A stretch of DNA of 64,000 nucleotides from Pelodera strongyloides (GCA_036852015.1 JAANDG010000337.1:97453-161452); one strand, 5' to 3'; shown: positions 34,489 through 47,119, numbered from the stretch's first letter. Made by a program: numbers and translations. Notes: generated by a model not told the origin, from the letters alone.

Positions 34489-37400
34489 TTGAAAGTCTTC
34501 TACAATGTAATTTCTGTAAATAAAAAGATAGAACTTGTGTGCTTGGGGAGTCACAATGCAGCTTCTTTTTATGTTGTCTCAACATATGTAAAAGCTATTA
34601 TGACCACAGCACACACGAAGTGCGACGAAATGTGGGCAAAACCACTACTGTAGCCCAAGTAATTTGTCTCGCTGTCTCAAACTGCGTAGTCAAAACAACA
34701 TGTTTAAATTTTTACATGTTTATTTATAATTAGAAAGAGCGCAACGCCATACGAGACATCGTTATAAAACCGCTACATCCCTACACTCATAATACCAACT
34801 TTTCGAATAAAATCTCGCAAACTGCATCATAAAACCACATTTTCCCTCTGGTAACTGCCTGATTGAACGTGAACGACAGCTTGCAAAACTCATCATTTCC
34901 TTTCTCACACTTTTTGCTGTGTTAAGATGAGCTTTTGAGCTTTTTGCCATTCACCCGTTAGGCTGTAATATTAGTTCTTCAATGTCTGACATCTGCAAAG
35001 GAAAACGGGAAAGACAATATTCTCAATTTTCATTCAAAATGTACGGTATTCAGAAGTTTAGCGTATTCAAAATGATCTAAATGGACGACAACTAACAGTC
35101 ATTAACTTAGTTTTAGTTCACTAACTGTAAGGTATTGGTTGAAAAACTAGCTCCAGTTTTATCGGGTTTATGGGCCCGATCATTTAAATGGTGTAGAGTT
35201 GAAATGGACAATACAGAATTTTATAATGTAGGGTTTGTATATATGATATAGGAATACCCAATATATGAATACTTGCTCATTGGGAACTCTTGGAGAGACA
35301 CAAAGAACACTCACACTACGCTCGCACTGTGGGCTTCCATGGCGTTGGTGATATTTTACTATGTCTTTCGGGTTTACTATCTTTTTCCTTAAAACTACTG
35401 CAATAAGTAAGATCTACCGATCTGCAATGTTGCAACAGTTTACTAACTAAACGTGCAGTGTCGAAACCTGCTTCTCTTCACCAGTATGTCACTAGTTCAA
35501 AGTATTCTTATCCATTTCCATAGATCATGACCCCTCTTCGATCACTCTATGTCACCTGTTATCCTTTTTTAACCCCATTTCATTTGTGTTTCCAAACTTT
35601 TCCTCACTGTTTCGTTTTTTTTGTGTGTGGGGACGTCGTTAAGATTACACTAAGAATGTGCACGAAGATACTCGTCACTTGTTCACTCTAGAGCTCTATA
35701 GACTCTAGGAGCTGAACTCTAGGATGGTTTAAAAGAGGTATTAGTGTGGCGCAAAGCAGGAAGGTATACAAATGTATGTATTAAAAGGTAACAACCCGAA
35801 GGAATGAAATTGTCAAGTCAATGAAAAACCCGAAGTGGTAACTATGCATGACAATGAGAATGAGACAAAACCTACTATCATCAGAAATAATGCATTACTT
35901 TCATACATTACAATCTGCCTTTTGTTGTTCCAAGCATATGAAAACTAAATAATTTGTTGAATGATTCATTGATTCAGCCCAAAATAGATCCTTCATTACT
36001 TTTTCCCTATTTTAGTTGACTCGTTTAAATTCTAACACACGCTGCTAATACCGTACACGGCCTTTCCCGCGGTAAGCACACATTTAAATCGGTGGGAGGT
36101 AAAAAAATCAATAATAGCCGTCAGGTTTGAGTCTTTCCGACCCTAAAAGGACCCAATTTCCACTACGATTTTGTTTACTTGCAATGTGCACATGTTCATA
36201 CTTTCACTATATTTTCATTATTTGTGCTCATTGGGTGTTATCCACTGAACTTTCCGTTTCCGGCTTCTTTTTGCTCGTCTTCAGATAAGACTCGACGCGT
36301 GGTAAACTATTTATGGTTCTTTTTTAAAATGTTTATTCCCGTCGCTGAGCCTTACATTACCTAACATTTCCCCATCAAAGGGTTCTCAAAACCATTGGCA
36401 TAATCCCGTATCCCGTCCGAAAAATATCAGCTGTTTTCCATATGACCTTTTCTTTTCTGGGTGATTCACAAAATCGAGTGATCGAGTGAGACAAATGTGT
36501 ACATCAAAAAGAATAGAAACCCCGAGGCGCACGCCCACGAGGACTTTGATGATGCAATCTGATAAAGTATGGTAGGTGGAAATAGTGAAATTATGCAGGA
36601 ACTAGGGGATGTTGATTATGGTAAATTTTACAGTTTTTTTTATCTCATAAACACCTCTCATAAGTGTTGTGATCAATCATTTATTCATGAAGAAAGATTT
36701 GCTGATTCCTGGAAAAACAAAATGAAAAGTATCTAATTATAAAATATCGTGGGTCATAATTTTTTTCTATAAAACCATCCTCTCCCCCGCTTCCAAAGAT
36801 CAACGCTATTGAACCCACACACATATGTCAGACATATGGTTTTCGGGAAAATAATGGCTTAAAGAAGCGCATAACTTCTGGACATAACGGTAAAAGTACC
36901 ATCTCACGTGTCAGAAGAAGTTATATTGTCATAAGGCAAACTTATCACTACAAAACAGAGACAGTACGAAATCACAACTCCACAAAGTTTACTGAAAATA
37001 TACACACAAATGCAACTATGATGCTGAACAGTAAGCTAGTAAGGAAAGGACACATAAATTATAGATGATAGGTCGATGGTCGATTACTTAATTAAGGTTG
37101 TTTATACTAAGAACTCAGACTCAGAATGTCATGAGCTCCGATAATTCGAGAAATATGTAATACCATTGAACGTGGTGCAGAAATCATCTATCAGTAAGGA
37201 CAACTTCAAACAAGTACAGACAGACATGTATTCTTGCATTAATGCTTTATACCTTCCAAGTAACCTATGCTACATTACCCAACAACAAAAAAGACCAGCA
37301 AGGAAAAACTTTCCCTAGATATATTTTCCCCTCACTTGTGTGTACGCGCATTCCCAAACAGCTGATTGCGTTTACTTTCTTTTGGGCGGAGTTCTCGAAG

Positions 37401-37569
37401 CACGTGGGAGAGAACTCTATTCAGCTTTGAAACATTTCTCAGCTGTTTCTTCGTCATGTGAAACGAAGTCACGCCCACTTTGGTCAGGGGGTGTTCTTAT
37501 AGGCTCCGCCCATTAGAAACGAAGACAAGAGGCGACTGATTCACGCACTCAGCCATACCGGACATAGAG
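34489..37569. other. Gene-poor stretch upstream of the Pro/Ala/Glu gene
   Basis: No supported exons. The last 130 bp before the start codon contain CACGCCCAC and CTCCGCCCA GC boxes that could belong to the promoter of the next gene. Confidence 0.35.
36461..36506 (+). repeat. 46-bp direct repeat, right copy
   Basis: Exact match of 34443-34488 with different flanks on both sides. Confidence 0.75.
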
Positions 37570-40360
37570 ATGGCCGACCAACTACCCGCTGCTGCAGCTC
37601 CTGCTGAATCCGCACCCGCCGAGGCCGTGCCCGCTGAGGCCGCACCCACTGAGGCCGCTCCGGTGGCTGCACCAGCCGAGGCCGCACCCGCTGAGGCCGC
37701 TCCCGCCGAAGCAGCTCCTGCTGAGGCCGCGCCTGCTGAGGCCGCTCCTCCTGCTGAAGCCGCACCTGCTGAGGCCGCTCCCGGTTGAGGCCGCACCTGC
37801 CGAGGCTGCTCCTGCTGAAGCCGCACCTGCTGAGACCGCTCCGGTTGAGGCCGCACCTGCCGAGGCCGCTCCCGCTGAGGCCGCACCTGCCGAGGCCGCT
37901 CCCGCCGAAGCCGCACCAGCACCTGCTGAGGCCGCTCCCGCCGAAGCCGCACCAACACCTGCTGAGGCCGCTCCCGCTGAGGCCGCACCCGCCGCACCCG
38001 CTCCCGCTGAGGCCGCACCTGCCGAGGCCGTCCCCGCCGAGGCTGCCTCCCGCCGAACAGCTCCCGCTGAGGCCGCACCTGCCGAGGCCGTCCCCGCCGA
38101 GGCTGCTCCCGCCGAGGCTGCTCCCGCTGAGGCCGCACCTGCTGTGGCCGCACCTGCTGAGGCTGCACCCGCCGAGGCTGCTCCTGCCGAGGTTGCTCCC
38201 GCTGAGGCCGCTCCTGCCGAGGTTGCCCCCGCTGAGGCCGCTCCTGCTGAGGCTGCTACCGCTGAGGCCGCACCTGCTGAGGCCGCTCCCGCCGAATCCA
38301 CACCAGCTGAGGCCACACCAGCTGAGGCCGCACCAGCTGAAGAAACTGAGGAAGAAAAGAAAAAGAAGCTGTTGGCAGCACAAGGTTAGTTGATTTTTTT
38401 TCTATGAAGCGTTGTTTCCATACAGCTGAAAAACACACTTAGTTTCACCCTGCCCTCTAAAAGCGTTGTTCTGTTTTGCTAACTTGCACTTATCATACAT
38501 TTGATTGTTTAGTTAATAACGTTTATTAACACAGCTTTGCACTACAGATTTCTTGACACACTTCTTAACATTTGAAAATCAGTCTCACCATCAACACCTA
38601 CTGCTTTAAATTCTCTTTGGCGATCTTTATTCACACTGTGGGTCCGATTAGGCGAATGTTAGGCCTTCTGGGTACCTTGTGCTAAACACCTGATTTTCCC
38701 TTCATTTCGATTAAGAACTTGTACATATTACAATACTATAAATTACAACTGTACAGTTAACTTGTACTTTCTGTGGAGCATGTATGTAGTAGTTCGGAAG
38801 CGCAGGGCTTCTTTTCTACGTACATTTTGTGCCAATTATTTTTGCTCTCTAATGTTTCATTTGATGCGGGAGATAATGCTCTTATTGGCTATGCTTAAGA
38901 CGCTTGAATTCATGCTCCCTGTAAGGCGCGATATAAATGCGTAACTAAATCACTAGAAACTACCTAAACTACGAGCATCCACCCAGCCATCTACTCACTT
39001 CAGACTCCGACGTCACTTCGGAATCAGGTTCAGAAGAAGAGAGTGAGAGTGAGATCGTAGTTCTAAGAAGACCTCGTATTCTAATCAAACCATCGGCGCC
39101 CACACAAGGTGCGTAGTCGGGTGACCGTGTATGTTAATTGTCCCTAAGTCTGCAAGTGTATGATTTTCTTTGCTGTCACCTCGAAACCTACACGGTTATC
39201 AGGGAGCTCTGTCTTGCTAAGCGTCACCCTGTAAATTTTGCTCTTTGAATTTCTCTTTCGCCGTTTCCTTGATGTTTTCTTATACTTTTCGGTTGCACTT
39301 ATTAGGATGGCTTCTTTACGACGCTGGTAACCTTACGATATGCATGATATGAACACCCATAGATAACGCTAACCCTTACCCATTACAACCTATAATGCTC
39401 CTGTTGATGCGGTAAAAGACGAGCAACTCTGTCTCCAGGAAACCAGAAGAAATAATCCGTTAGCAAAAGTACTAGATGTTTGAAGTGATGTGTTTCGAAG
39501 ATTTACATTATACAATTATTAATAAATGTTACTTTCAGCCGCGGCCGCTGCTGCTGCTGCCGAAAATGCTGAGGCGCCGATTGAAGTCGTGACTGTTGCT
39601 GTGACAGAAGCTGCACCAGCTGAAGCCGCACCCGCCGATGCATCTGCCGCTGAGGCCGCTCCTGTTGAAGCCGCACCAGCAGAGGCAGCTCCCGCCGAGG
39701 CCGCACCCGCCGAATCAGCACCCGCTGAGTCTACCCCAGCCGAAGCTGCTCCTGCAGAGGCCGCACCCGCGGAAGCTGCTCCCGCCGAAGCAGCACCCGC
39801 TGAGGCTGCTCCGGCTGAAGCAGCTCCTGCCGAGGCCGCACCCGCCGAGGCCACCCGCCGAGGCCGCCGCCGAGGCTGCTCCCGCCGAAGCAGTACCCGC
39901 TGAGGCTGCTCCAGCCGAATCTGCTCCTGCCGAGGCCGCACCCGCCGAAGCCGCACCTGCGGAGGCCACACCCGCCGAGGCTGTTCCAGCCGAAGCTGCT
40001 CCCGCCGAGGCCGCGTCTGCTCCCTCAGATGCCACACCCGCTGAGGCTGTTCCAGCCGAAGCTGCTCCCGCCGAGGCCGCATCTGCTCCCTCAGAGGCCG
40101 CACCCACCGAAGCCGCACCTGCTGAGGCTGCACCCGCTGAAGCTGTTCCAGCCGAAGCTGCTCCCGCTCCCGCAGAGGCCGCACCCGCCGAAGCCGTACC
40201 TGCTGCTGAGGCCACACCCGCTGAGGCTGCTCCAGCCGAAGCTGCTCCCGCCGAGGCCGCACCAGTAGAGGCTGCTCCCGCACAACATTCCCCGGTGCCT
40301 GAGCCAGAACCTGCCGTCGCCGAATCAGCCGCAGCTGAGCCCGCCGCACCCCAAGCATAA
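37570..40360 (+). CDS. Pro/Ala/Glu (PAEAA) repeat protein with a frame shift in each long exon
   Basis: Three exons: 37570-38384, 39004-39108 and 39539-40360 (stop TAA), joined with phase 1. ATG starts MADQLPAAAAP. Exon 1 encodes dozens of APAE or AEAAP repeats and ends in a charged patch (EETEEEKKKKLLAAQ). Exon 2 is acidic then basic (SESGSEEESESEI, VLRRPRILIKP). Exon 3 resumes the repeats and ends PVPEPEPAVAESAAAEP. The repeat frame moves by +1 at about 37781 (CTCCCGGTTGAG against CTCCGGTTGAG elsewhere) and again at about 39850 (GGCCACCCGCC against GGCCACACCCGCC). A compensating pair near 38047-38057 leaves SRRT. Either the assembly has indels in this GC-rich repeat or the gene is damaged. 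No signal peptide: a cytosolic or cytoskeletal, disordered protein is likely. I do not recognise the family. Confidence 0.7.
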
Positions 40361-41723
40361 AACACCGGGCGTATTGGTTGTCGTGTAAATGCCGTGAGTT
40401 TGCCTCGCCCCTTTCTTTTCATGTACAGTTGCCGAGTGCGTGTGTGTTTGCTTGTTTTCCATTTTTAATTTGTGTTAGGGACTCTGATTTGCTCCCGAAC
40501 GGTGTATTTGTCATGCTCACTAAGGTTCACTAGTCTTTTCATAATGATACCAAGGTTTCGAAAGATTCCCCAGAAATGCCATGGCTATTTTGGATTATTG
40601 AGTCATTAATCGTGCTTTCGAAATTAGTTTCAACACATACATTTTTCGTGTTTTCTTGGTGAATTTGTGTGATGTATTCGTGATTTTATATATGACATTC
40701 TTGATGTGTAATTGATTTTTTACTTTTACCAGGCCTGGTAAGTCCTAAAACTCGGTGCTCTTTTTTGAAATCAATGTCGTCAATTTATGCTATTTTGTGT
40801 ACTATTTGTCTTTTAAAAAGATGCTACAGAGTTGATGGGTTCGAAATAATAAAAAAATTATATTTATTGTGACAGCAAAGAGATACGGTTTTCGCTTGCA
40901 AAAAGAGAGAAGTAACAACACTATGATATAATTAGAGGTTGAGAAAGCAGAATAAGATTATTGAACTGTAAAGTAAATAATATGACCCGGATTATGAAAA
41001 GGAGGAACATTTGACCTGCCTGGGTCCATAATTATATTCGTAAAAGATCATTGCTTATTGTTAGTCACAAATCACAGAATACAATACACACTTGCTGATT
41101 CTTGCAGTAGAATTACATGCATATTCTTGAAAGCCTAATTCGTACAAAGTCAAAAAAGTGAACATATATAGATGTATGTGCAGTGTGCATAAGCATTCTG
41201 CTTTCCCCACTGTATATATAATACTATAAACTTTACCCTCTACCCGAACTTTATAGGTTCGGAGAACCTTCACAGACCCAGTTATTGAAATATCAGTTTT
41301 TTACGGGCTGTGGGCCATCATTCAGTCTCGCCGAAAATCCATTTTGAAGCACTACAAACAACGAAGAATAATAAGTAAATAACTCCAAAACGTTTCAAAT
41401 TTACTGCACTTTGAATTTCAATGTATTGTATTGAAAGTGCACTATGACAAGGGCCTTTCTGGAAAAAGAACCAGTTAATGTAATGTCTATGCCTACAAAA
41501 GATACGTAAACCTTTGATGCATCGAAAACAAAAGATGCGCGAAGTTTATTTTTGTTTGTATGTGAATTTTATTATATTTTGCGGGTAAATTCACATACGT
41601 CAGAGCTATGAATCGGCTTTTGGCTTTCTGAACCGTTTCAGCGATTTCGGTTGATATAAATATCGGGATGCACTTTATCTTTATCACTGTATTCAACGTT
41701 TCTTCCTTCTAATAGCGCATGTT
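40361..41723. other. 3' flank of the PAEAA gene; start of the duplicated segment
   Basis: AT-rich, no gene. From 41066 onward the sequence matches 47552-48650, so this is the left part of duplication unit A. Confidence 0.5.
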
Positions 41724-41865
41724 GTCAAAGCGAAATAACTGCCGTTTTTTGAAAAGCATGTCAAATAAGTGCATTCCCATCATATGCAAATGAACATTAT
41801 TAGAATAAAACAAATCGAACCCACTTCGACCCCCCCATCAATACATAGGAATTATTTCGCCTTAA
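41724..41865. repeat. X-family MITE, degraded (unit A)
   Basis: Left end AAAGCGAAATAACTGCCG. Its right end runs into the TTAA of element T4. The matching copy in unit B is at 48651-48840. Confidence 0.65.
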
Positions 41866-42359
41866 AGGGATAGGTTCACTAGGATTTGCACCTTTCTGTT
41901 TTCTATTGAGAGTATGGCCGAAAACCTTCACAATACGAAAATTACATAAAATTAAATGTTCTCCCCGAGGTAGGAAAGCTTGCTCAAAAAGCTAAACTAC
42001 CTCGAATTTATAAAACAATTGGAGTACCGCAGCCTAGCTAAATGGGAAATAGCGTGGTGACATGTGACAGGGTTGGGGGTACAGAGATCGTTGTGATAGA
42101 CAGATCAGAAGATGATAAAAGGGCCCTGTATCTTCTAGCTAGCGTATACAGCCCTGCTGCGCTATTTCCCACTTACCACGGCTGCGGTACTCCAATTGTT
42201 TTATAAATTCGAGGTAGTTTAGCTTTTTCAGCAAGCTCTCCTACTTCGGGGAGCAAAGGAAATTTACTGCAATTTTCGCATTTTGGCCGTCATAGGAGGT
42301 CATACTATCAATATAAATTATAAAAAAATGTGCAATTAGAGGTGAACCTATCCCATTAA
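41862..42359. repeat. TTAA hairpin element T4
   Basis: Starts TTAAAGGGATAGGTTCACT and ends AGGTGAACCTATCCCATTAA; im perfect palindrome of about 498 bp. The matching site in unit B (48838-48845) is empty. Confidence 0.85.
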
Positions 42360-43017
42360 CAAGAAAGGCGCACCCGTTGATTTAATGGGTGCCATGGCAA
42401 TAATTTTATTGGTTCTTACCATAGCACCGTTATGCTTACGATGAGAAGGGTGCTTAAAATTAGATTACGGTCTCGCTCTGTATACTGTGTGCATCCGAAC
42501 ATACTGTATTTCTGCACTCCTGCGAACTGTATACAAGCCCTTTTCAGGATGAACTCAGCAATGCAAAGACATTTAATCTATCTAAATGCGAGTGTGGGCA
42601 CGCTGCTGAACATCCTCTTAATACTCCTTATAGTAACCGACAAACGAGCCAGTCTTGAGAAATATGGTCATATACTCGTTATCATTGCGATATACAACAT
42701 TTATTTCGAAGTGATGCATTGCGTTACGGACATTTTGAGTTTTTCATGTTTTTGTTCTACAATACATAGCTTTCAAACCCACAGTAAGAAGTATAAATCA
42801 GGCGAGATATAGGAAGAGAGTGCCTGAGGACCAGAGTAATTCACTTTTTTTGTTTTTTTTTTATGCTTTTGTTCTACAATAGTTTTCAAACCGATATCCC
42901 TCCAGAGAACAGACACAGACAATCGCTTCAAGAGCGTGCACCTTTATTCAAGGGTGAAAATACAGTTTCAATGTTTGCTTATGACATGTTCCGCAGAGAT
43001 CCTCAGCAGTAGGCGAA

Positions 43018-43075
43018 GAGTTCCAGATGACAAATTGCTCGACGTCTTCGGGCTAGGGCCAGGAGGGATCGCCCA
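43018..43075 (+). repeat. Short repeat shared by introns of two receptor genes
   Basis: TTCCAGATGACAAATTGCTC then CTTCGGGCTAGGGCCAGGAGG. It resembles 63556-63600 in gene C (GCTCGACGACTTCGGGCT) and its first half recurs at 17013-17032. The nature of the element is unknown. Confidence 0.4.
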
Positions 43076-43634
43076 TGATTCCATCGCCTCTGCATTCATT
43101 GCCTATATCCTATATCCTGCCTATGTCGAGGCGAGTACTATGTACATCTTTTTAGGGTTTCCTCGTCGACGAAGTCGGATTTCTGATGTTTAGCAAAACA
43201 CTAAACAAATACGGCTACTGGCCAAGTTATATCGGAGTCATGGTTTACGTCGATTCTTTTACAATGTCCATAACGCTGCTCGGCATTCATTGTCTATATC
43301 GTTATGTGCGAATATCGGGGTATTTTTTGGAAACATTGACGCCTTTACGGATATCGTAAAGGCCTTGGAGCCTTTACTATATCAGCAAACACAGGAAAAC
43401 GGAATAATTACCCAGACCACAGAAAAACCATCAGTAGCCGATCATCAAATGGTTTTCACCGAACAAGAAACCTGTGTCTTGTATGACCCTTTTCTGGTCC
43501 CAAATTGTGATTTCAGAAAGTGGCAGCGGTTGTTTTCGGAGAAAAAATGGCTTTTGGTAATTACAATTTGTCATTTTACGTTTGGCCTCCTCTGCGTGTT
43601 ATGCTGCGACTACTCGATGAGGGTTCGTTGAGTT

Positions 43635-43715
43635 CTTTGGGTTGTCCACCTCAACCCTTTGTGTAATGGTTAGCGTTAAAAACCGTGTGCTAGTCGCCCG
43701 GAGATTCCGCAAGTC
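43635..43715 (+). repeat. Degenerate tRNA-like repeat (unit A)
   Basis: GGTTGTCCACCTCAACCC, then TGTAATGGTTAGCGTT (A-box-like), then GCCCGGAGATTCC. The matching copy in unit B is at 52130-52203. No proper B box remains. Confidence 0.35.
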
Positions 43716-44729
43716 AGGGAAACAATTACTCTGCCTAAGCCTGAGCCTAATAATTACGTCGATCAGCAACACAATTACTCTGCTCCCCAGTCTAACATCG
43801 ATTAATTTACTTCATTTACTAGATCTCTTCTAGCGTGTTCGTCTTTGTCCAGTAAGCTATATGGAACTAGCCTTCCTTGACGAACTGCATCGACGCACGC
43901 CGATCAGCACTTAATAATAATAATTTGTTGACACATTATATATATAACAATAATATAAGTGTACATGATATAAAATGACGATGAGTGACTTTAAAGTGAC
44001 CTGAACACTTTAGCCAACAAGGATGCGCGAGGATCTCAGTCGACACGACGCACTCAAATACTACAATGTCAGCGTGACAAACCTCGGCTACATCGGTCCC
44101 GTCTACGCGGTAGATGAGTTTTTTCACATCGTCTCGCCATTTGTCCTCCTGTTTTTGATAAGCTGCTCGCGGACTTTATGTTCAACACACAGACACAGGC
44201 CCCGAAATGCTTGATAATAACGTTGATTAGGTCCATATGATGTTGCCTATGAGCACAACACACTACCTTTTTGTAGTTAAGCCGAAATACTATGCTAATT
44301 TGCTCGAATTTAGCTCGTATTTTTTTTTATGTATGCTCATTTGCATAAGCTGAATAACAATACTGGGGCTGGAAGCAGAGAATGCACATATGAATTGTCA
44401 ATGTTAGAATTTCACACTGATTTTTAGTGGACATACAATAATGGGAGCACAAAGATTTTGTGGAAAAACGTGATCGGTTCCGTTTGTTGTATGGGAATAT
44501 TTATCGTCGCGTATATCGTGATATCGCTTGGATGTATTAATGTGTAGGTTTCTTTCTGCGCTGTTGCCGCAATGCGATAGCACCAGTGCGGCGCTCCCGC
44601 TCCAGACTGTCACACCCAATCAAAGGAGGTGTAAACAATTGGTAGCAGGGTAACTCTGGCGGAGACAATTCGGCTTCCCGAGCAGATTGGCCACCGAGGC
44701 GCCTACAGTTTGATCCCTATTTAAATTCC

Positions 44730-44911
44730 TGAGGCCGTATTCACCACTCAAGGGTAAACATTTCTCTAGAGACACAACTTTTGGAACGCATTTTTCGGGA
44801 AGGAGAGTGAGTGGTGAATGCAAATTTTGTGACATAATCTCGCTTTCTAGGTAAATTTTCTCCGAGAGACAGTTTTCTCCAGGGGTAAACGGAGTGGTGA
44901 ATACGGCCTCA
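44730..44911. repeat. 182-bp element with TGAGGCCGTATTCACCACT ends (copy 2)
   Basis: Nearly identical to 10005-10186, same length. It lies in intron 5 of receptor A; the corresponding site in receptor B (about 53190) is empty. Confidence 0.85.
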
Positions 44912-45891
44912 GGGCACCTTTTTTCGCGGATTCGCTTTATATTATGAGGGTGCACTTTTACAGGAAAACGTTACACCAAAAAATCGTGACACCGATTCTG
45001 AAGGGTTTTTACTGAAAACTGGAGAAATAATACTTGAGAAATGCGTAGATTGCGCTCGAAAAAAAACACGGAACATGAGCGGTTTTTTCCTTGTTTTTAT
45101 CTGTGTTTTCGATTTCCTATAATGCCTTCCTGTGTGGAGCATACAACACCAATGTGGCCGTTCCTAATTTTACAGGTACGCATACATCAAACGGTCGGCG
45201 AAAAGCGCATATACAAAAAAATTGCACTATCAACTGCTACGCTTGTTGCTAGCACAGGTAAGCTAGAACCTAGCTAAAGTGCTACGTTAACGTTGAGCCT
45301 CTCCTCAGCACATCCAACCCAAGTACAGAGTGAGCGGCTCCTTCGCAACTTGAGTTTTTGGTGCGCCAGGTCTAGTTGTTAGCGTCGCTGCTTCCCCTTT
45401 ATTTACAGTAATAATTGTGCAATTACAGTCCATCGTGCCACTGATATTCGAGTACACTCCGTGTATCACAACAGTTTGGGGAGGCGTTATTGGTGCGTTA
45501 AAATAATAATGCGTTTTTATAAATCATTGTAGTATGTAGTTTGTAGTACAATTTAATTTTGTAGTTTCCGATCATCCTCATCTCTAGTAATGTTATATAG
45601 GCATGCCCAAATGGATGGCTTTATACGTTCCTGTATTCACTTCGCTGTACGCGTTTTTCGATGCCATGGTTGTGATACTTCTGTTCACGGTAAGGGTAAG
45701 ACGCGTTGATCGTGGCGATGCTCTCTTTTTTCTTGACAGAAGTGCACCTATTGCGTTGGAGACGTACTCAAAACAAAAAGGTGGAAATATCCCGGTGCTT
45801 CAGTATTTTCATTGTTTACAAAGGTTGGCAAATTGCCAAATCGTCAAAAGAGTGTTGCAGCGAATGCAGCGTACTTCAGTCATAAATTTAC

Positions 45892-46331
45892 TTAAAGGAT
45901 CGCAGTCACTACAAAATCGTCGTTTTTCTTCGAGTTTACTTGTATTTAGTAAAGAATAAAGACAAATACTTTACCAAAACCGAATAATTTGAATTCCAAC
46001 TCAGCGAGTGAACAAGTAGAAAAGTAGTTCTACTTAACTACCGCAGGATCACGAAACGTGTTTATATAGCTGCTTCCCGATCGGGAGTATGCAAATTATT
46101 TCGGCAAATATCTGCATATTATATCTTTACATATACTGCAAGGGTCAGCAGGCATATCACTACACGTTTCATAATCCCGCGGTAGTTAAGTAGAACTACT
46201 TTTCTACTTGTTCACCCCCTGAGTTGGAATTCAAATTATTAGGTTTTGGTAAAGTATTTTTCTTTATTCTTTACTAAATTCAAGCAAACTCGAAGCAAAA
46301 TGATGATTTTGGAGTGACTGCGATCCTTTAA
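45892..46331. repeat. TTAA hairpin element T2, copy 2
   Basis: Same family and length as 12212-12651, with TTAA borders. It lies in intron 8 of receptor A. Confidence 0.85.
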
Positions 46332-46593
46332 CCTAAGTTCCCTTTCGATGGTCAAAATTTTAGGACAGAAGTAAATGTTGGTGAAAACGGCCTTCTGTCT
46401 TTCAGGCGTATCGACGTCGGGTGTCACTTTGGATATCGGGAAATTACCATCGTATCACTGATAAGGTTCTATTTTCGATGAGTTTCGCTACTCCGAACCA
46501 TGGAGTTGATTCGTCGCAATATGGCACCGGACGACACACCTTTACCCTCTCTTCAGCGCCGAAACTTACCTCCTACAGTCACCAAAGAAATCA

Positions 46594-46764
46594 TTAAAGC
46601 GAAATGCTAGCCCCTTTGGAAAATTTGCATACGATAAGCAAATCCTGTGTATCCTATGCTAATTTTGTACGATCGTCCACGGCAATCGTACAAAATTAGC
46701 ATAGTATACATAGGATTTGCTTATCATATGCAAATTTTCCAAAGAGGCTAGCAGTTCGCTTTAA
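46594..46764. repeat. P-family palindromic MITE, copy 2, at the receptor A stop codon
   Basis: Begins in CATTAAAGCGAAATGCTAG, so TTAA overlaps the TAA stop of receptor A. It ends TTCGCTTTAA directly against an X-family element. Receptor B has the X element at the same place without this one. Confidence 0.88.
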
Positions 46765-46910
46765 AGCGAAATACCTGCCGGTTTACCGTGGACAACTGCC
46801 TGATTTATGCTAAATGGGGTCGAATTGGTCTTGCTTGTTTATTCTAATTATAATGCTCATTTGCATATGCTGCACAACAATGCAGGTGTATTCGATGTGC
46901 GAAGTAAATG
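46761..46910. repeat. X-family MITE, degraded (3' flank of receptor A)
   Basis: Left end TTAAAGCGAAATACCTGCCGG, then GTGGACAACTGCC. It is homologous to 55898-56060 behind receptor B. Confidence 0.7.
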
Positions 46911-47054
46911 CTTCGAGATTATAAAGTGTGTTTGTTCCTTGATTTCTGCATAATAGTATGTACAAACAACACATCTGCGCTACTGAATGCCGCGAGCGAT
47001 TAAGGGTTTTTTTTAGTCCGCAACAAATATTACTACTGTAATGAGAATACTGTA

Positions 47055-47110
47055 ATGAGAAACGCCGAACCGAGTAGCCGCCTGCCCCTTACCTTACCAT
47101 CAGGCCACTA
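47055..47110 (-). repeat. Degenerate tRNA-like repeat (unit A)
   Basis: The - strand reads GTGGCCTGATGGTAAGG (A box) and GGTTCGGCG (B-box-like) with too little between. It is homologous to 56588-56645 in unit B. Confidence 0.4.
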
Positions 47111-47119
47111 CCATCAGGC

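Larger units (their letters stand above)
42549..46597 (+). pseudogene. Str-superfamily chemoreceptor A, frame broken in exon 1
   Basis: Exons: 42549-about 42790, 43156-43319, 43517-43622, 44014-44109, 44428-44543, 45176-45257, 45429-45492, 45601-45689 and 46406-46597. It is a seven-transmembrane nematode chemosensory receptor, close to B. Exons 2-9 are open and in phase (TM3 SITLLGIHCLYRYV, the GYIGPVYA loop, PLIFEYTPC, TM7 VPVFTSLYAFFDA, then AYRRR). Exon 1 carries TTTTT where B has TTTT (about 42738-42743), so every usable donor downstream is in phase 1 while exon 2 needs phase 0. Either this copy is a young pseudogene or the base is a sequencing error. The stop codon TAA is also the border of a palindromic MITE. 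Exon 1 ATG follows a TTTTCAG acceptor by one base. Confidence 0.75.

Noticed and set aside
37497..40422. Long open frames on the - strand (up to 280 residues) over the PAEAA gene
   Set aside because: They are mirror frames of a codon-level repeat (CGG, CTG, GCG runs) with no splice logic; the + strand model has in-phase junctions, non-repeat ends and a stop.
42387..42433. Signal-peptide-like first exon upstream of receptor A (and 48868-48917 upstream of B)
   Set aside because: Splicing to the next acceptor creates TGA at the junction; the ATG right after the acceptor is the simpler start.
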